Below, piece after piece: positions 46,528 through 58,826 of a stretch of DNA of 64,000 nucleotides; position 1 is the stretch's first letter, and the number at the start of each line of letters is the position of its first letter. The notes beneath the pieces were generated by a model, which was given only the letters and a program-made list of their open reading frames with translations, did not search any database and was not told where the DNA came from. Origin of the DNA: Lentinula raphanica (Eukaryota; Basidiomycota; Agaricomycetes; Agaricales; Omphalotaceae); the NCBI GenBank assembly GCA_027919835.1, contig JANVFP010000019.1:992001-1056000 (forward strand). Direction: 5' to 3'. The position numbers and the translations under genes were made by a program.

Positions 46528-47123
46528 TAGACTGGATTTGTCGTCGAATGCCCGTTCAGGTGAATAGAAGAGGACGGAACGTCGAACGATGAATGCCCGT
46601 GGAATCTGTTGGAAGATGAGATGATTTCTGAATCTTGCTTGCATCTAAGGAGTGCAATTTGCCATGTAAGTGATAGATGTAGCCTCAAAATGTACGAAGT
46701 TCAATTCATACAGCCACTCTTATACATCCAATGCTCAACATTGAAAACATATCATGAATTCATGATTCCGAGTTCGAAGTTAATACTAGCTCCTGTCCCC
46801 TGTCCAAAGAGCATGCGACACATATGTTGTCAAAATGAGTTTTCAACATCAAACGCTTCCCGAGCCTGGGGTAACAAGTAGTACAGTGCTGGTCCATAGC
46901 TATTCTGGTAGCTGCTGTATAGCTGCTGTGTAAGTAGTTCAAGTTGTACTAGGTTGTACTGAATGATAATTGCGTATGAAAGGAACGCCCAGGTGATGTG
47001 ACAGAAGGGGCTGTGTGACATAAGCTCGCGTGGAGACGATCTTTCTTTCTTCCAGAAATTGGTTTTTATAGAGCCATTCCCGTTCCTTCATCCTGCCCTC
47101 ATCCTCGTGTCCTTTTTTATCTG
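46528..47123. other. Intergenic, promoter of the HD phosphohydrolase
   Basis: About 600 bp with no gene seen. Short minus-strand ORFs have no motif. Confidence 0.35.
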
Positions 47124-49759
47124 ATGTCCACCACAATGGAGCCGGAATTCAACAACGATCCTCGCACACTCAAAGATCCTGTCCACGACCAAAGTATGTC
47201 TTCAATCCATATTGCTCTTAGTGCTTGCTAAAGCGTGTATGCGCAGTCACTATGACTGAACGGATGTCGCAGTTCATCGATTCGTATGTTTTTGTAACCG
47301 ATTATCGAACAGTCTCTCTGAGCGACTTCATTCAAACGTCAGCGCTGCCTTTCAACGGTTGAGGCGAATAAAACAGCTTGGGACGACATACTACGTATGG
47401 CCAGGAGCCTCTCACAATCGTTTCGAACACTGCATTGGTATGCGAGCACCTCCACTGCAAATACTTTGTGACTGACATCACTCTCATTTCGTAGGCGTCG
47501 CTCATCTTGCCAGCGAAATGGTCAACCATCTTCAAGAAATCCAGCCTAAACTTCGCATTACTGACCGCGATATCGAATGCGTGACGCTCGCCGGTCTCTG
47601 CCATGATCTCGGACATGGCCCTTGGTCTCATGTTTGGGATGGGCTGTTTATTCCATCCGTACTGTAAGAACTTGTTCCTCCTACCCCTGATCGTTCGCAA
47701 TCCATCGAGTTGTTTAGGCCCGAAGAGAAATGGACGCATGAAGAAGGCTCCGAAATGATGCTTGATTATCTTATCAAGGAAAAGGAGATCGACATACCCC
47801 CAGAGGACGTAGCATTCATTAAAGCCCTCATTGCAGGCGACCATCGCAAATGCAATCCGTATGTTTCCATTGTTTAAATTCTTGGTGTTTCCAGGATTCA
47901 TGGTAAAATAGGCAGGAGAAGCGCTTTCTCTTTGATATCGTTGCGAACAAGCGTAATGGCTTAGATGTCGACAAGTATGGTTTGTTAACTCTGGCCCTTT
48001 CTCTGTGGAATCTCAAACTATGATAGATTCGATTACCTTCTGCGAGACTCACTAGCTATCGGGGATGCTGTCAAACTACAAATCACTCGGTGAGCCCCTT
48101 ATTCGTAGCAAGCGTTGATATATGCTCATTTATTGGTTGTCTACCATTCCCTAGACTCATTCATTCAGCAAGAGTTATCGATAATGAGATTTGTTATAAG
48201 TACAAGGATCTCGAAAAGGTTTTCGAGGTCTATCAGACGCGACACAGGCTTCACAAGAATGTCTATAACCACAAGACTGGTGCGTCTCTATTCATGTAAC
48301 GTGCATTCTTTCTTTTGCTGAGAATTCTGGCAGCCAGAGCAATCGAGTACATGATCGTTGATGCTCTGAAACTCGCTGAGCCATATATGCACATAGCTCG
48401 ACGCATCAGAGATCCAGAGGAATTCTTACACTTGACGGACGATATACTTCCTGAAATTGAAAGGTCCACCGATCCAGTATGTTTTCACTTCTTTGTCCTT
48501 TCAACCATGCTGATTTCTCCTTCTATGTAGAACCTCAAGCCAGCGCAGGAGATCTTCAAGCGGATCACAAATCGCAAACTTTACCGCCTCGTTGATATGA
48601 AATGGGTCACCTGGGAAGATCGAGGCAGGTACAAGCAGCTCGTCACAGAAGAGCATATACTGGAATGTACTCGAGAAGCCTTTGATCAACTTCCCGAATC
48701 GAAGAAACAGGAAATGAATGCAGCTTGGTCAGAAGCTGGGCTCACATTCGACGATCTGACTGTAGATGATATCTTGGTTGAACAATCTACCCTTCACTAT
48801 GGCATGAAGGAAGAAAACCCTATTAACCATGTCAAGTTTTACTCAAAAACGGGCAGTGAGTGCTCTATGGGAGTCTATCTGTTTGTGTTCTGAATTCCCC
48901 GTCAAGATTGTGACCAAGCAGATGGCGGGGATTACTCGACTCTCCGACCATTAGTATTCGCTGAAGTCTTGTTGCGCGTCTTCACAAAAAAGGCGGAGTA
49001 AGCCATACGTCTCCTTGCTCTCTCTATTGCGTTGATACCAACTATCCTAGGTTCCTTGGTATCATTCAGGCTGGCTATCGGCGACTTCCTGAACTGAGCT
49101 CGCTCCAAAACCATGATCAAGCTCCAGCATCAATGGAAGTGGAGGTAGCCGAAGGTGGAACAACAATCCAGAACACTCGATCTACGAGAGACAGCTATAC
49201 CTCCTTCGCACCCACCAGCTCAGGCTCGGACCTTCCAATGAGTCCTCCGGTCACCGAACGTAGCTTAGCGGATGATGGTCCTTCTGCGCAAGTCCAAACA
49301 GAGCTATTCAGCTCTCGTAGTTTGTCAAGGCACACCAGTAAGAAGAGCGTCATGACTCTTCCTGACACCGAAGACCCGTCGTCTACTGCAGCGACAAGCT
49401 TTTCCTCGGCCTTTCCGTCTCCGCAGATTCCCAACACAACTCCGAAATTTGTCACGCCAGGCGCGTCTGCCAGCCCACGCGCTCAGTTTTCGGCCAAGCC
49501 GCTTTCTGGTATATCTGCGAGTCCTGCGTTTTCGACCAATAATCGGTTCACGACGGTCGAGGTGGATCATGGCAGCCCTAGCAAGCCTATGAAACCAAAC
49601 TCGAAGAAGAGAGATAGGAGCCAGGCTGAGGCTGAAGAGAACACTGGAACGACGTCGGTTCGGAGGACTAGATCGTCTGCGGCGCCCCCGGCACTTCTTC
49701 CTGGAGATAGAGAAGTATCACCGAGTCCGCCAGCGAGGAAACAAACGAGGATTGGATAA
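47124..49759 (+). CDS. SAMHD1-like HD-domain dNTP triphosphohydrolase
   Basis: The family hydrolyses dNTPs to nucleoside and triphosphate, keeping dNTP pools balanced; usually nuclear. Multi-exon, from [22 protein letters not shown] motifs: first His in [17 protein letters not shown], the HD pair in [14 protein letters not shown], and the later Asp in [12 protein letters not shown]. Also seen are [19 protein letters not shown] and [14 protein letters not shown]. The allosteric C-lobe helices follow up to about 48,890. The last 210 residues form a Ser/Pro/Thr-rich disordered tail with basic patches ([20 protein letters not shown]) that may target the nucleus. There is no SAM domain at the N-terminus, unlike human SAMHD1. 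All metal ligands are present, so it is probably active. Confidence 0.9.
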
Positions 49760-50631
49760 GGTATCTACTATCAGGCAACCATCATCACGGCTCATCAGCA
49801 TCACGGTCGGTGTGGCTATCTCATGCGTTGGATCATTTTCTGACCCGCCTTTTGCACAGGTCCCGATTTCTTACGCGTTATCTCTCATCGCTCATCGCTG
49901 CCTGTGGCAGTGGCTATGCATGGACTATCAATACATCATTCCTCTCAAGTTCCGTACAGTTCCTCCTTCTGAAATGACTGGTCATTGTCTGGCGGCTCTA
50001 GCAAATACCAGCTTGGACTGGTACTTGTTTGTGTATCAGTATTTCTCTGCTTCCTGTGTATCGTTCGCATACTGATACTTTGAATACTCGTACAGTACTC
50101 CCTGGTAACTATCTTAGATACTCGTCCGCATCAACGTTTAATAAAGCACCACAAGTTTAACTTGCAAGTTGCACCCTGTTGCACCCCGTTCAACGGTCGC
50201 GAGGAAATCGGAAATCCGAATCGTCTGCTATCGATTGGCCTCTACTGGCCTTGACTGGTAATGCAAACAAGCAATGGCTATCTGGATACTCTAACATTAT
50301 AGCACGCCGAAGATGGATCCTTTCCCTCAGGCTCTGCAGCCTGCAGCCTGCAGCCCTCTGCACCCCTGGACTAGACCGCCGGTGGTAGTGAATTATCACT
50401 GAAACGAATCAAACGATACCTGATATGATTGTGGTTTTGACGAGCGATGATCCATCGCCGCTTTCCGTCGCTCAAGGTTGAGTGCGCGATACGAAAAACA
50501 GATATAAGGCGCTTCTCTGTAAGGTGGGGATTCATCTGCTGGCTCAGTCGAACGTCTTTTTTTGCAGGCCAAAGAAACTCGTTAACTCAACGTTCTCTCT
50601 CGCTTCTCCTCCGACCCAATCTATAACTACT
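49760..50631. other. Intergenic, promoter of a secreted protein gene
   Basis: No gene. Short CTGCAG/CAGCC repeats occur near 50334-50352. ATATAAGGCG near 50502 is a plausible TATA box for the gene at 50632. Confidence 0.4.
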
Positions 50632-51257
50632 ATGCGTCTTGCTTCTGCCTTTTTCGTGGCCAGCAGTACTCTTGCGCTCGTCGCCAGTGTTGTGCATGCA
50701 GCTCCTATCGAGGTGAGTATGGATAGGTTCTTTGAGTCACGACGTATCTTGAACTCGAGAAGTCTCATGCAGGTTCTTTGCAGACACGATCTCCGAATTC
50801 ACTCAGAGCCAACGTTTCGTTCCCCTCCCGCTCCAATTTCTATTTGGCGAAAGGCCCCTCAGCCGAGCCCATAATTGCCAAAGGCGAGGTCGAGACTACC
50901 GAAGCACAAATCACGTTTGCCAAAAATATTGTCGAGAAAGATGTTCTTGGTACACTCGGAGATTTCGAACGAGTCTTCGATCCTTCTCATCCCTACGAAA
51001 ATCTGGGAAACGGTTACATCTTCTTGTGTGTAACTATACCAGTAGAGGGAAGGGAGGACATGCACTACTTGTATACTGTCTATGAGAATACTAGAGGGGT
51101 GCAGGTCGCTCAAACGGGGGAACTTTTTGGCAAGCAGTCTGACCATGTGGCAGGCCCTTATCTACGTCCGCCATCGGGTGCGATGCCTTTCAAGAATTTG
51201 CTACCAGAGTCCCATAACACGAATACGAGTCCTACACCGCAGCATAATAGAACTTAG
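50632..51257 (+). CDS. Small secreted protein (184 aa), unrecognised
   Basis: Exons 50632-50712 and 50784-51257, phase 0. A signal peptide (MRLASAFFVASSTLALVASV) ends at VHA or AAP. The mature part is mixed alpha/beta, with the segments QITFAKNIVEKDVLGTLGDF and LYTVYENTRGVQVAQTG, then a Pro/Asn/Thr tail. It has only one Cys, so it is not a Cys-rich effector. No family is recognised. It is in the same orientation as the SPX-RING gene, 108 bp away. Confidence 0.7.
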
Positions 51258-51364
51258 AATATTTTAATTTTTCACCGTAGACCAATGACAGAGAGAAACG
51301 TGCGTCGGTATCAGTTATTCGACATCCCCATATAGCACCGGCCCACTTTCTGTCAAAAACTCAA

Positions 51365-53247
51365 ATGCATTTCTCGAAAACTTATACCCAGCTTCTTCTT
51401 GATCTCCCACCAGAACTCAGAGAGAATGCTATTCAGTATCGTCAAGTGAGCTACTGCTCTCTCGTTATTCCTTGTCATATGTTCACTATTCAACATCATC
51501 CCTAGCTCAAGAAACTAATCAATCAGGTCGTTTTGGAGCTGAGTGCTCTGGGTCTTCATCCCGATGTCCTACACAGGCTCCTGGACGATGAAACGCAGGC
51601 TGACCTGAAAGGAAAGCAGAAGGAGGCAACGTCAGATGCAGATCCCACCGGCTTACATCCAAAGGTCATCTACGAATTCAACAGCAAATCCGGAAAGATT
51701 GAACCTCAATTGAGAATTTGGATCAATTCTTCTCTGCCACCTACGCCATCGTCATCAAAGGCTCCGTTGGATACAGAGGCTAGCTCAGACGCATGGCTGG
51801 AGCAAGAGTCAGAGACACCCGAGGAGAATTCAGACGATAGTGCGAGGAGGAATATCAGTCTGCTATGGGCGTTGCAGAGGAACTCTGCGATACAAGATTG
51901 GGCAGAGGACTCTCCACAGATAACAGAGGTTACAGAGTGCGTTACATTCTGCGTTCTTTGAAGCTGTTCACACCCATTAACCTGTGCAAGCAGTAGCAAT
52001 CTGGTCGAGGAACAGCCTCCACCCGTCAAACATCCCACAATCGCTGCAGACAACCAGGGAACACCTCGGGAAGTTGTGATCCCTCTGGTCAAGGACTCGG
52101 CGTTCTTCGAACTTCTCTCGACGGCTCTTCATAATCTCTCTGACCGTATGTCTGCCCTATACACGGATTTCACGGATACACTCGAGACTGTGTCGAGGAA
52201 CATCAGTGACTCTGCCAGACCGATATCATCTCGAAAGCACGGTTTCCATCCACACTCTCTTCTTTCTGATCCTGGAAGCATGAGCATCTCTTCGAAGACC
52301 AATAAGGTTGGGTTGTCCCTCTACTCTGACTTTGATACTCTGGTTGATAGTCGGCTGTTCTCTTAGAGCGATCTTTATTCTTGGCGAGAGATTTTCCAGC
52401 TGTATGTTGAATCCGAGGTTTTTGAAAGCTCAAACGAAGCACACCCCGGCGAATTATCGATCGAGGAGAGCGAGAAACGATTGAAGCTCTTCGCGGAACG
52501 TGTCACCCTGAGAGGCCTGGGCGACAAACGGAAACTCAAGCTCAAGCAGAGTCACGAAGCTCTCGAATCGTTCTTAAACCTCAACATGTTTATCTTGAAT
52601 GTCAAGAAGGTGATTTCAGACCACTATATCGCTAGTGTATCATAACAGCCATCTTTCTCTTCGCAGCTCGAACAAGCGAACGCCGAGGCCACTCGTAAGA
52701 TACTCAAGAAACACGCCAAACGAACAGCACTCCCACTTCCCCCAGGACAAGACTACTACGTCCAGGAGATGGCTCTCATCCCTCGTTCGAAGACCAACTC
52801 CTCACTTCACACACTTCCGCGAGTACTCGTCCAAGCTCTCGGCGAGACTCTCCTTCCAATCATACCCCATGTGGATGATTACTCTTGTATCATCTGTACC
52901 AACCTCGCGTTCAAACCTATCCGGCTCGGCTGTGGCCACCTATTCTGTGTTCGCTGTCTGGTCAAGATGCAGAAGAGGGGTCAGGGAGATTGTCCGATGT
53001 GTAGGGCACCAACAGTTCTGAGGGCTGATCGATGTTAGTCCTCTTAATTTCCTGAAAGTCGACGTATTTACTGACGTTCGTTTTGTTGTGGGCTACAGCG
53101 AACGTTGATTGGGGACTCATGAACTTCATGGAGGATTGGTTTTCGGAAGAGGCACATGAAAAGCTCAAGGCGAGCGAGAAGGAGGCTACAGAGGAGCATC
53201 TCCGCGAGATGGGTTTTGATCCTGACCAGAAGTGTGTGTTCATGTGA
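51365..53247 (+). CDS. SPX-RING E3 ubiquitin ligase
   Basis: SPX domains sense inositol pyrophosphates and so cellular phosphate; paired with RING they mark proteins for ubiquitination. Exon 1 is 51365-51445 and exon 2 starts at 51506. The N-terminus MHFSKTYTQLLLDLPPEL then YRQLKKLINQ matches the SPX start, and SDLYSWREIFQLYVES with FLNLNMFILNVKKLEQANAEA matches the SPX helical core. A long Ser-rich insert separates SPX parts, as is common in fungal members. The C3HC4 RING is CIICTNLAFKPIRLGCGH, then CVRCL and CPMC. A terminal helical segment (NVDWGLMNFMEDWF) ends at 53247. All Zn ligands are present. Confidence 0.88.
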
Positions 53248-53502
53248 GTGGGTAATCAGGACAAACTCTACTCTGCGGTCGGGACTCGGGCTCATCGAGG
53301 AGATGAATGGTACGTGTCGTGTGTCTCGTATCCGCGCGGTTATGGCGCTGTGTTATTTATCCTTCATCTATTGCATATTCACTACATTTTCATGCGGAGA
53401 GGATTGAGAGAAACACAGTGACTAAGCTAATTATCACAACCTGAATCTCGCAGGTTCAAGTGGGCTACTATACGGTACATCCGAGTCGAGCAAAGGAAAT
53501 AA

Positions 53503-54201
53503 CTATTTGGAGCGCGCGATAACCTGCCAACTCGACACAGTGTCCAGAATAATCAAGGTTCTGGTCAACCCATCGTTCTTCTCAGTCTCTGAGTCATCAG
53601 ACCCGGACTCATCCCCTTCCTTCTCTCCTCCTTTACCGTCTTCTTTTTCAAGTTCTCTTTCATCCGAATCGGAATCGTAGTCATCCTCAATATCGACTCC
53701 AGGAATAGAATCTACCACACGGCCTGAGGGGTACTCGCGAAGAGCAGTATGGATCGACCCGCGGGGACGGTGGCGCGAGATATGGAAGCTCAGTTTCGAG
53801 GGTGATAGGACGGCCCATAGACCGCGAGGTTCTGCATGAGGATCAGGATGGGACTCTGCTCGTACGACGTTCTGCTCTGCTAGGTCGGGTGCTCCTTGTT
53901 GTTGTTCATCGCCTGCACTGGTAGTCTGAGTAGCAGCATCTGTGGTAGAGGTAGAGCTAGGCTCGGAGACGGGAATGTTACTAGGAGCCACTGGCTTGCA
54001 GTGATCCTTGTCATCCTCGTCGAGAGTATTAGTGGCCTTATCCCGAAATTCGGCTTGTTTAAGTTTCTGTTCATTGAGAACAAGGTTGTTGGTCCAGTTC
54101 AACAGCGTGATATCGTCCTTTATGAAATTGAGGGATGCAGCCTGAGCTTCTGTGTTCTGTTCGTGCCCATCAAGAGCAACCTGGATAGAGTACAGTAGCA
54201 T
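53503..54201 (-). CDS. Acidic hypothetical protein (232 aa)
   Basis: A single exon. The start at 54201 (MLLYSIQVALDGHEQ) is the first ATG after a TATAAAAG box at about 54325-54332 on the minus strand; the open frame extends upstream only with a GTG. The middle is Ser/Thr/Gln-rich, then LWAVLSPSKLSFHISRH, and the end has an acidic tract (DYDSDSDERELEKEDGKGG onward). No family is recognised. Probably disordered. The convergent SPX-RING gene ends 255 bp away. Confidence 0.55.
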   Translation of the reverse strand: MLLYSIQVALDGHEQNTEAQAASLNFIKDDITLLNWTNNLVLNEQKLKQAEFRDKATNTLDEDDKDHCKPVAPSNIPVSEPSSTSTTDAATQTTSAGDEQQQGAPDLAEQNVVRAESHPDPHAEPRGLWAVLSPSKLSFHISRHRPRGSIHTALREYPSGRVVDSIPGVDIEDDYDSDSDERELEKEDGKGGEKEGDESGSDDSETEKNDGLTRTLIILDTVSSWQVIARSK

Positions 54202-54942
54202 GATTGGTTTGTTGTTTGTGGGATTTACAAGACAAATAGTTCGTTGAGGAGTACAGGAGGGCTCGAGGGCTAGTAGTAGGGGAAGTTGCACAATGGAGAA
54301 AGAGGATGGGAGGACCTAGCCTCTTTTATAACGCAGGACTCTGATAGTTAGAAAACAACAAGGATGATGGTTGACTGATTGAATAATTGAACGATGGACT
54401 GACGACGACGCCTTGTGTGAAGGAGTACAACAACATAGTAGGTACTTACAATTGCTCAAGGAATGTGATTGATGCTGATGCTGGCAGAACAATTGGGCTT
54501 TGTTCCATGGACGATGCTTAAGGCAGATAGACTTTCAAGATTCGGGAAGGGGAAAAAAGCATATATGCCACTACACATAATAAGCGATAAACAGAAGAAT
54601 CCGAGAAGATTTAGATAGCAAATGAGCGTAGTAGCAATCGAGGGAGGAATTGACACAACGAGTAAGAGGAACGTAGTATGCAGGAAATACATGCTAGAAG
54701 TAAGGTAAAAAAGATTGAACGAGATAGAAAATAGATGAAAGTTTGATTCATCAACGATACAGGAAGTTAATTAACACAATAAGACAACAGTAAATTGAAG
54801 AACTGGCTCTTAAGAAATAAGGAAGGTTCGTGCCCATCAGGACAGCTAGCTACCAGACGCAACTAGACTTTTTTGATTCGTCGTCTGTAATATTTTTGAG
54901 ATTGCCATAAGACGACCCTTCGCGATAGAGGACGCTGAATTT
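54202..54942. other. Intergenic, TATA box of the acidic gene and AT-rich DNA
   Basis: TATAAAAG on the minus strand near 54325. The rest, to 54942, is AT-rich 3' flank of MGR protein 2, with no gene. Confidence 0.4.
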
Positions 54943-56070
54943 TTAGAACCTCCTCTGAGGAATAGAAATGCCGCGTCCAGCGTGCAACTCATCATGCACA
55001 TGCCTCCCAAAGCTCCCAGAGGAGCTAGCTGAAGAATCATGTCGGGAGTGTGACTCTGATCTGGTTCGTGCCCAATTATACAAACGCGGCGAAACTGACG
55101 GGGGTGGTGACATGTCCAACCCAACTTCATTCCCAAAGCTACTAGCAGCACGGTGCCGTATACGAACCGGACGAGGAGGACTCCGTGACTCTGAGATTGG
55201 GATGGATACCACAGAGGCTACAGGCCGCCTGACGGATTCGGCTAGAGCCTCGAGAGCAACTGGTCTAAGCTCATGCCGAACCGACTCGTCGTCAAACTCA
55301 AAGGTAGTATCATACGAGGACGGGTCGGGAAGGGTGGCAGATACTCGCGACATCGCTGGAGGTACTGGAATTCTCTCAGATGGCGGATATGGGAAAAGAA
55401 TTGGAGACGGAGGCGAGCCAGCACGAGAAGAAGCTGAGCTTGCATCCGAAGAGGGATAAGAAAGTGGTGGAAGGAATCGCCGTGTCGCAACAGCCTGAGC
55501 CTCCCTGATCTCTCTCCAACGTTCATCAAGCTGCCGCAAGAACTCAGCAACGTCGATGTTTCCTGCGTCCGTTTGGTTTTGGGAACTTCGGTACTCGTTC
55601 ATGAAGTTCGCAATGATGCGAATGGGATCTTCAGGGTCCGAATCCGCTGCCATGGGACTAGGGGTTGGCCTCATCGCATCCATGTCTTCGACGAAGTCGA
55701 ACATAGACACAGGAGGAGGTAAAATAGGAAGGGTAGGTGCATCCATGTCAGGCAGATCGCGTGGAACAGAGTCAAATATCCTCGAATTAGACGATGGACC
55801 GTCACTGGATATCCTGACGCGCGTAGTCCTTGGTATCTCTTCAGCGGGGAATACCAGTCTCGAAGCAAGGGGAGGGCTGTATACAGCGGCCAGATCGATG
55901 GTTCGCCCGGATTCAACTGGTTCCTCAAGGAATGCTTCATATTGAGCACCTTTACAGAACTCCTCCGAGTCTGGGTCGAAGGGGTTGTTGATACTCCATT
56001 TTTCATATTCGGGAGGTGATGGGTCACGAATGACAGGGGCATGAGATCTTGAGTAGAGTGCACGGCCCAT
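54943..56070 (-). CDS. MGR-family protein 2, disordered (375 aa)
   Basis: A single coding exon starting MGRALYSRSHAPVIRD. The start at 56070 was chosen over the upstream Met at 56106 because a clear intron (gtaagtac to gccccag) ends inside that extension, making it 5'UTR, and because MGR aligns with protein 1. The NNPFDPDSEEF motif falls at about residues 30-40, as in protein 1. The rest is rich in Ser, Pro and Arg, with one likely helix (DVAEFLRQLDERWREIREAQ). No known family. Confidence 0.72.
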   Translation of the reverse strand: MGRALYSRSHAPVIRDPSPPEYEKWSINNPFDPDSEEFCKGAQYEAFLEEPVESGRTIDLAAVYSPPLASRLVFPAEEIPRTTRVRISSDGPSSNSRIFDSVPRDLPDMDAPTLPILPPPVSMFDFVEDMDAMRPTPSPMAADSDPEDPIRIIANFMNEYRSSQNQTDAGNIDVAEFLRQLDERWREIREAQAVATRRFLPPLSYPSSDASSASSRAGSPPSPILFPYPPSERIPVPPAMSRVSATLPDPSSYDTTFEFDDESVRHELRPVALEALAESVRRPVASVVSIPISESRSPPRPVRIRHRAASSFGNEVGLDMSPPPSVSPRLYNWARTRSESHSRHDSSASSSGSFGRHVHDELHAGRGISIPQRRF

Positions 56071-56870
56071 TTTTGAGATAGTAGTTTGCAAGGTGGTCTG
56101 GGGCATTCAGGGATGAGACCACAGAGATTAGGAGATCATTATGTTACTTGTGTACTTACGAAACGACTGAAGAGTTTATTGGAAACGACGATGAGGCACT
56201 ACGCAGAGTCTGGATATCGTGAATGAGGTTTAGATTTGTTCTCTGAAACGGGGTTTCTGAGAGATTTACCGAGAGTTTGAGTGAAAAGTTGAGTTGATTT
56301 TGGAGCGAGACGCGAGCTTGAAAGAGCAAGTGTATGTGCCAGCAAAACGCGGTTAAAGACTCTATAAGAGCGCGAAGCAGAGATGAAAAAGAGAGATGAT
56401 GTTCTACGGAACAGCGAGAGGAAAGAGGAGAAGGGAGATGTTCGACTTTTTCTCCGCATTGTGTTCTATCAAGCGACTTATGTAATCGTTTCCCTCAAGG
56501 AGATATCCGGCCCGGAATATTTCCCTCTATTTCCCTCTCATCCGTCAAGCTTTCAAGCTTCTGACACTGAGGACTAAACATACCCGCTGGTATTACCGAC
56601 AAACTGCAAAGGCTAGACCCAGTAGCAGTGGAGTTAGAGAGGTTTTGCAGGATGACTTTAATGTACATGTTGAGGATGATGAATACTGGCCGCATTCACA
56701 TGTACTAACAGTACACAGCCAACTCGAAGTACCTTCAAGATACCGATTCCGACCAAGGGTCATTTTACCAAGCTAGTCCGTTCTCTGACAAAGACAAGCA
56801 ATGGATCGCATACATACGTCGGGAGAAAGAAATCGTCGAACTGGAGAGGTTGACTGCCAAGAGATCGTGG
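56071..56870. other. 5'UTR and 3' flank, no gene found
   Basis: Left part: 5'UTR with an intron for MGR protein 2. Right part: 3' flank of the P450. Short ORFs have no motif. Confidence 0.4.
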
Positions 56871-58826
56871 TTAGAAAATAGTACTAGGACAGAATCGGTT
56901 CCGCGAATGGCTCTGGTCAACGTACTTTGGATCAAGCTCAGTCTGTGGAATGAGCTCCAGCATTCGGAATAGGTACCCGAAGATGATGTATAGTTCACAC
57001 CAAGCAAGACTGAGAATTGACCATGAGAACCCGATGAGAATGTGGAGGAGCATGTATGTTGTTAACGACTCACTGAATACCAAAACAACTTCGCGGTCCT
57101 CGACTGAAGCTCACGAGATACTTATCTGCATTGACATCGACCACAGGAGAGTCCGAATGCTCTTCATTCCGGTCTCTCGACTTTTGTGAGGACTTAAGCC
57201 ATCTGTCAGGATGGAATTTTGTAGGTTCCGGGAAGATTTCCGCGTTTAGATGGACAAATGTTGATGATATGCCTACAATCGTCTGAAAAAGGATAATTTT
57301 AATGTTACCAAGTTCGAAGAGGACGGATGAGGCTAGGTTGGAGGTAGATACTCACGCCAGTTGGAATAGTTTCACCCACAATGACAGCATCTCCTGGACC
57401 GACAACTCTTCCCAGGGGAGTCACGACTCCATGGGACAGTCGGAGACTTTCTTTGATGACTGCCGTCTGTTTGAAGGAAGTTCGATATTCAGAAAATTAC
57501 CCCGACGTCAAGTAGTAAAGAGAAAGAGCCAACCAGATAGGGAAGTTTCTCTAGATCTTCAAACGCAATATCGCCTTCATTCGGCCAAGCTTCATCAAGT
57601 TCCCTCACCAAACGTACCAGAACATCCCGATTGGATAACAAACACCTCACGCCGACTGTACAGGCAGTCCCAACTGTGTCCGCGCCCGCAAAGCGTAAGT
57701 TGAAGCCCTCGGCAACAAGTCGATTATGTTGAAGCAAGTCTCGCAATTGTTCTGAGGTTTCCGCAGTTATCGTTGGTTTTTGGATCTGAGACTGAATCTT
57801 GTGGAGGAGAAAAGGATAGAGAGGGCCGTCCGTTGATGCCTCGTCAAGAGGAGATTCGTCTGGCGTGGAGGTACTTTGCAGTGCAAGTTTGAGGTCTTCA
57901 ATAATCAACTTCAGTTGATCTGCGAAGGTAATGGTTACGGGATCCACGAGAGACAGGAAGCGCATGAAAGCCAACATAAGTGGAGTTTTCAGACGAGGGA
58001 AATATTTCTTGACCCATATGTTTATGTACGTTGACGGGACACCACGTATGAAAGGATGGTCGAATCCTGGCGCAGAAAGAGTATCGAAGGGCCGAGAGAA
58101 TATGAGTGAAGTGAAAGCATCGAGAGCTACTGCAGGAAGTGCATGATCTAGGTTGACAGCGTTTTCCGACTCGGATGTGTGTGTTTTCAATATGGTGATC
58201 AATTTTGTGACCTATCAGGTTTTCAACAGTTAGATCGTAGAGACGACACCAGGCTTGTAAGGGTGTATCGGCACCTGTTCTCTAATGAGCGGTATTTTTG
58301 GTATGATGGCGCGCCGAGAGAAATAAGGAGAGAGCACGTTTCTGATTACAGCCGCGTCATGGGGGTCGGGCGTAGTGAAAACCGACGAATTGCTATGTTT
58401 GAAAATGCTATAAAGCGCCATATCTTTGTGAAAACGAGAACCCGGGGCATAAATTTCTCCGTAAGCGCGAGGATCGCTGAAGTGTAGCTGTGCATAGAGA
58501 GGAGGTCATGAAACATAACAATCTGTATGACCAGAGAGTAATTTGCATACCTCGTTTGGTCCTACCCTCACAATAGGACCTGAAATTAAGAGCGATTAGA
58601 CCATGGAGTAAACTTGAGAGTGATACTGACCATACGCAGCATGAAGCTTTTCGAGCTGCCTCACCCAACCGCCCTTCTTAACAATCTCGAAATACGCCTT
58701 ATACAACGTCGTCCATCTTGCAAGTGAAGGCCCAGGAAATTGTTTCAGCGGCTGTTTCGCTGATCGCCCAACGAGTAAAGTACCAAGTGCGACTAGGAAA
58801 GATGTTGCAAATACAAGTGCCAGCAT
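56871..58826 (-). CDS. Cytochrome P450 monooxygenase
   Basis: Haem-thiolate enzyme anchored in the ER membrane; substrate unknown. The first exon, 58826-58631, gives a membrane anchor (MLALVFATSFLVALGTLLVG), then the PGP-type hinge QFPGPSLARW. Next: GPIVRVGPNELHFSDP, the I-helix region FAGADTVGTA, ExxR in KESLRLSHGVV, the PERF-type FPEPTKFHPDRWL and the haem-binding FSRGPRSCFG with the Cys ligand. At least seven introns; joins by eye. The C-terminus past the haem loop ends NRFCPSTIF at 56871 and is the least certain part. It is divergent from a Zn2Cys6 activator gene. Confidence 0.87.
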
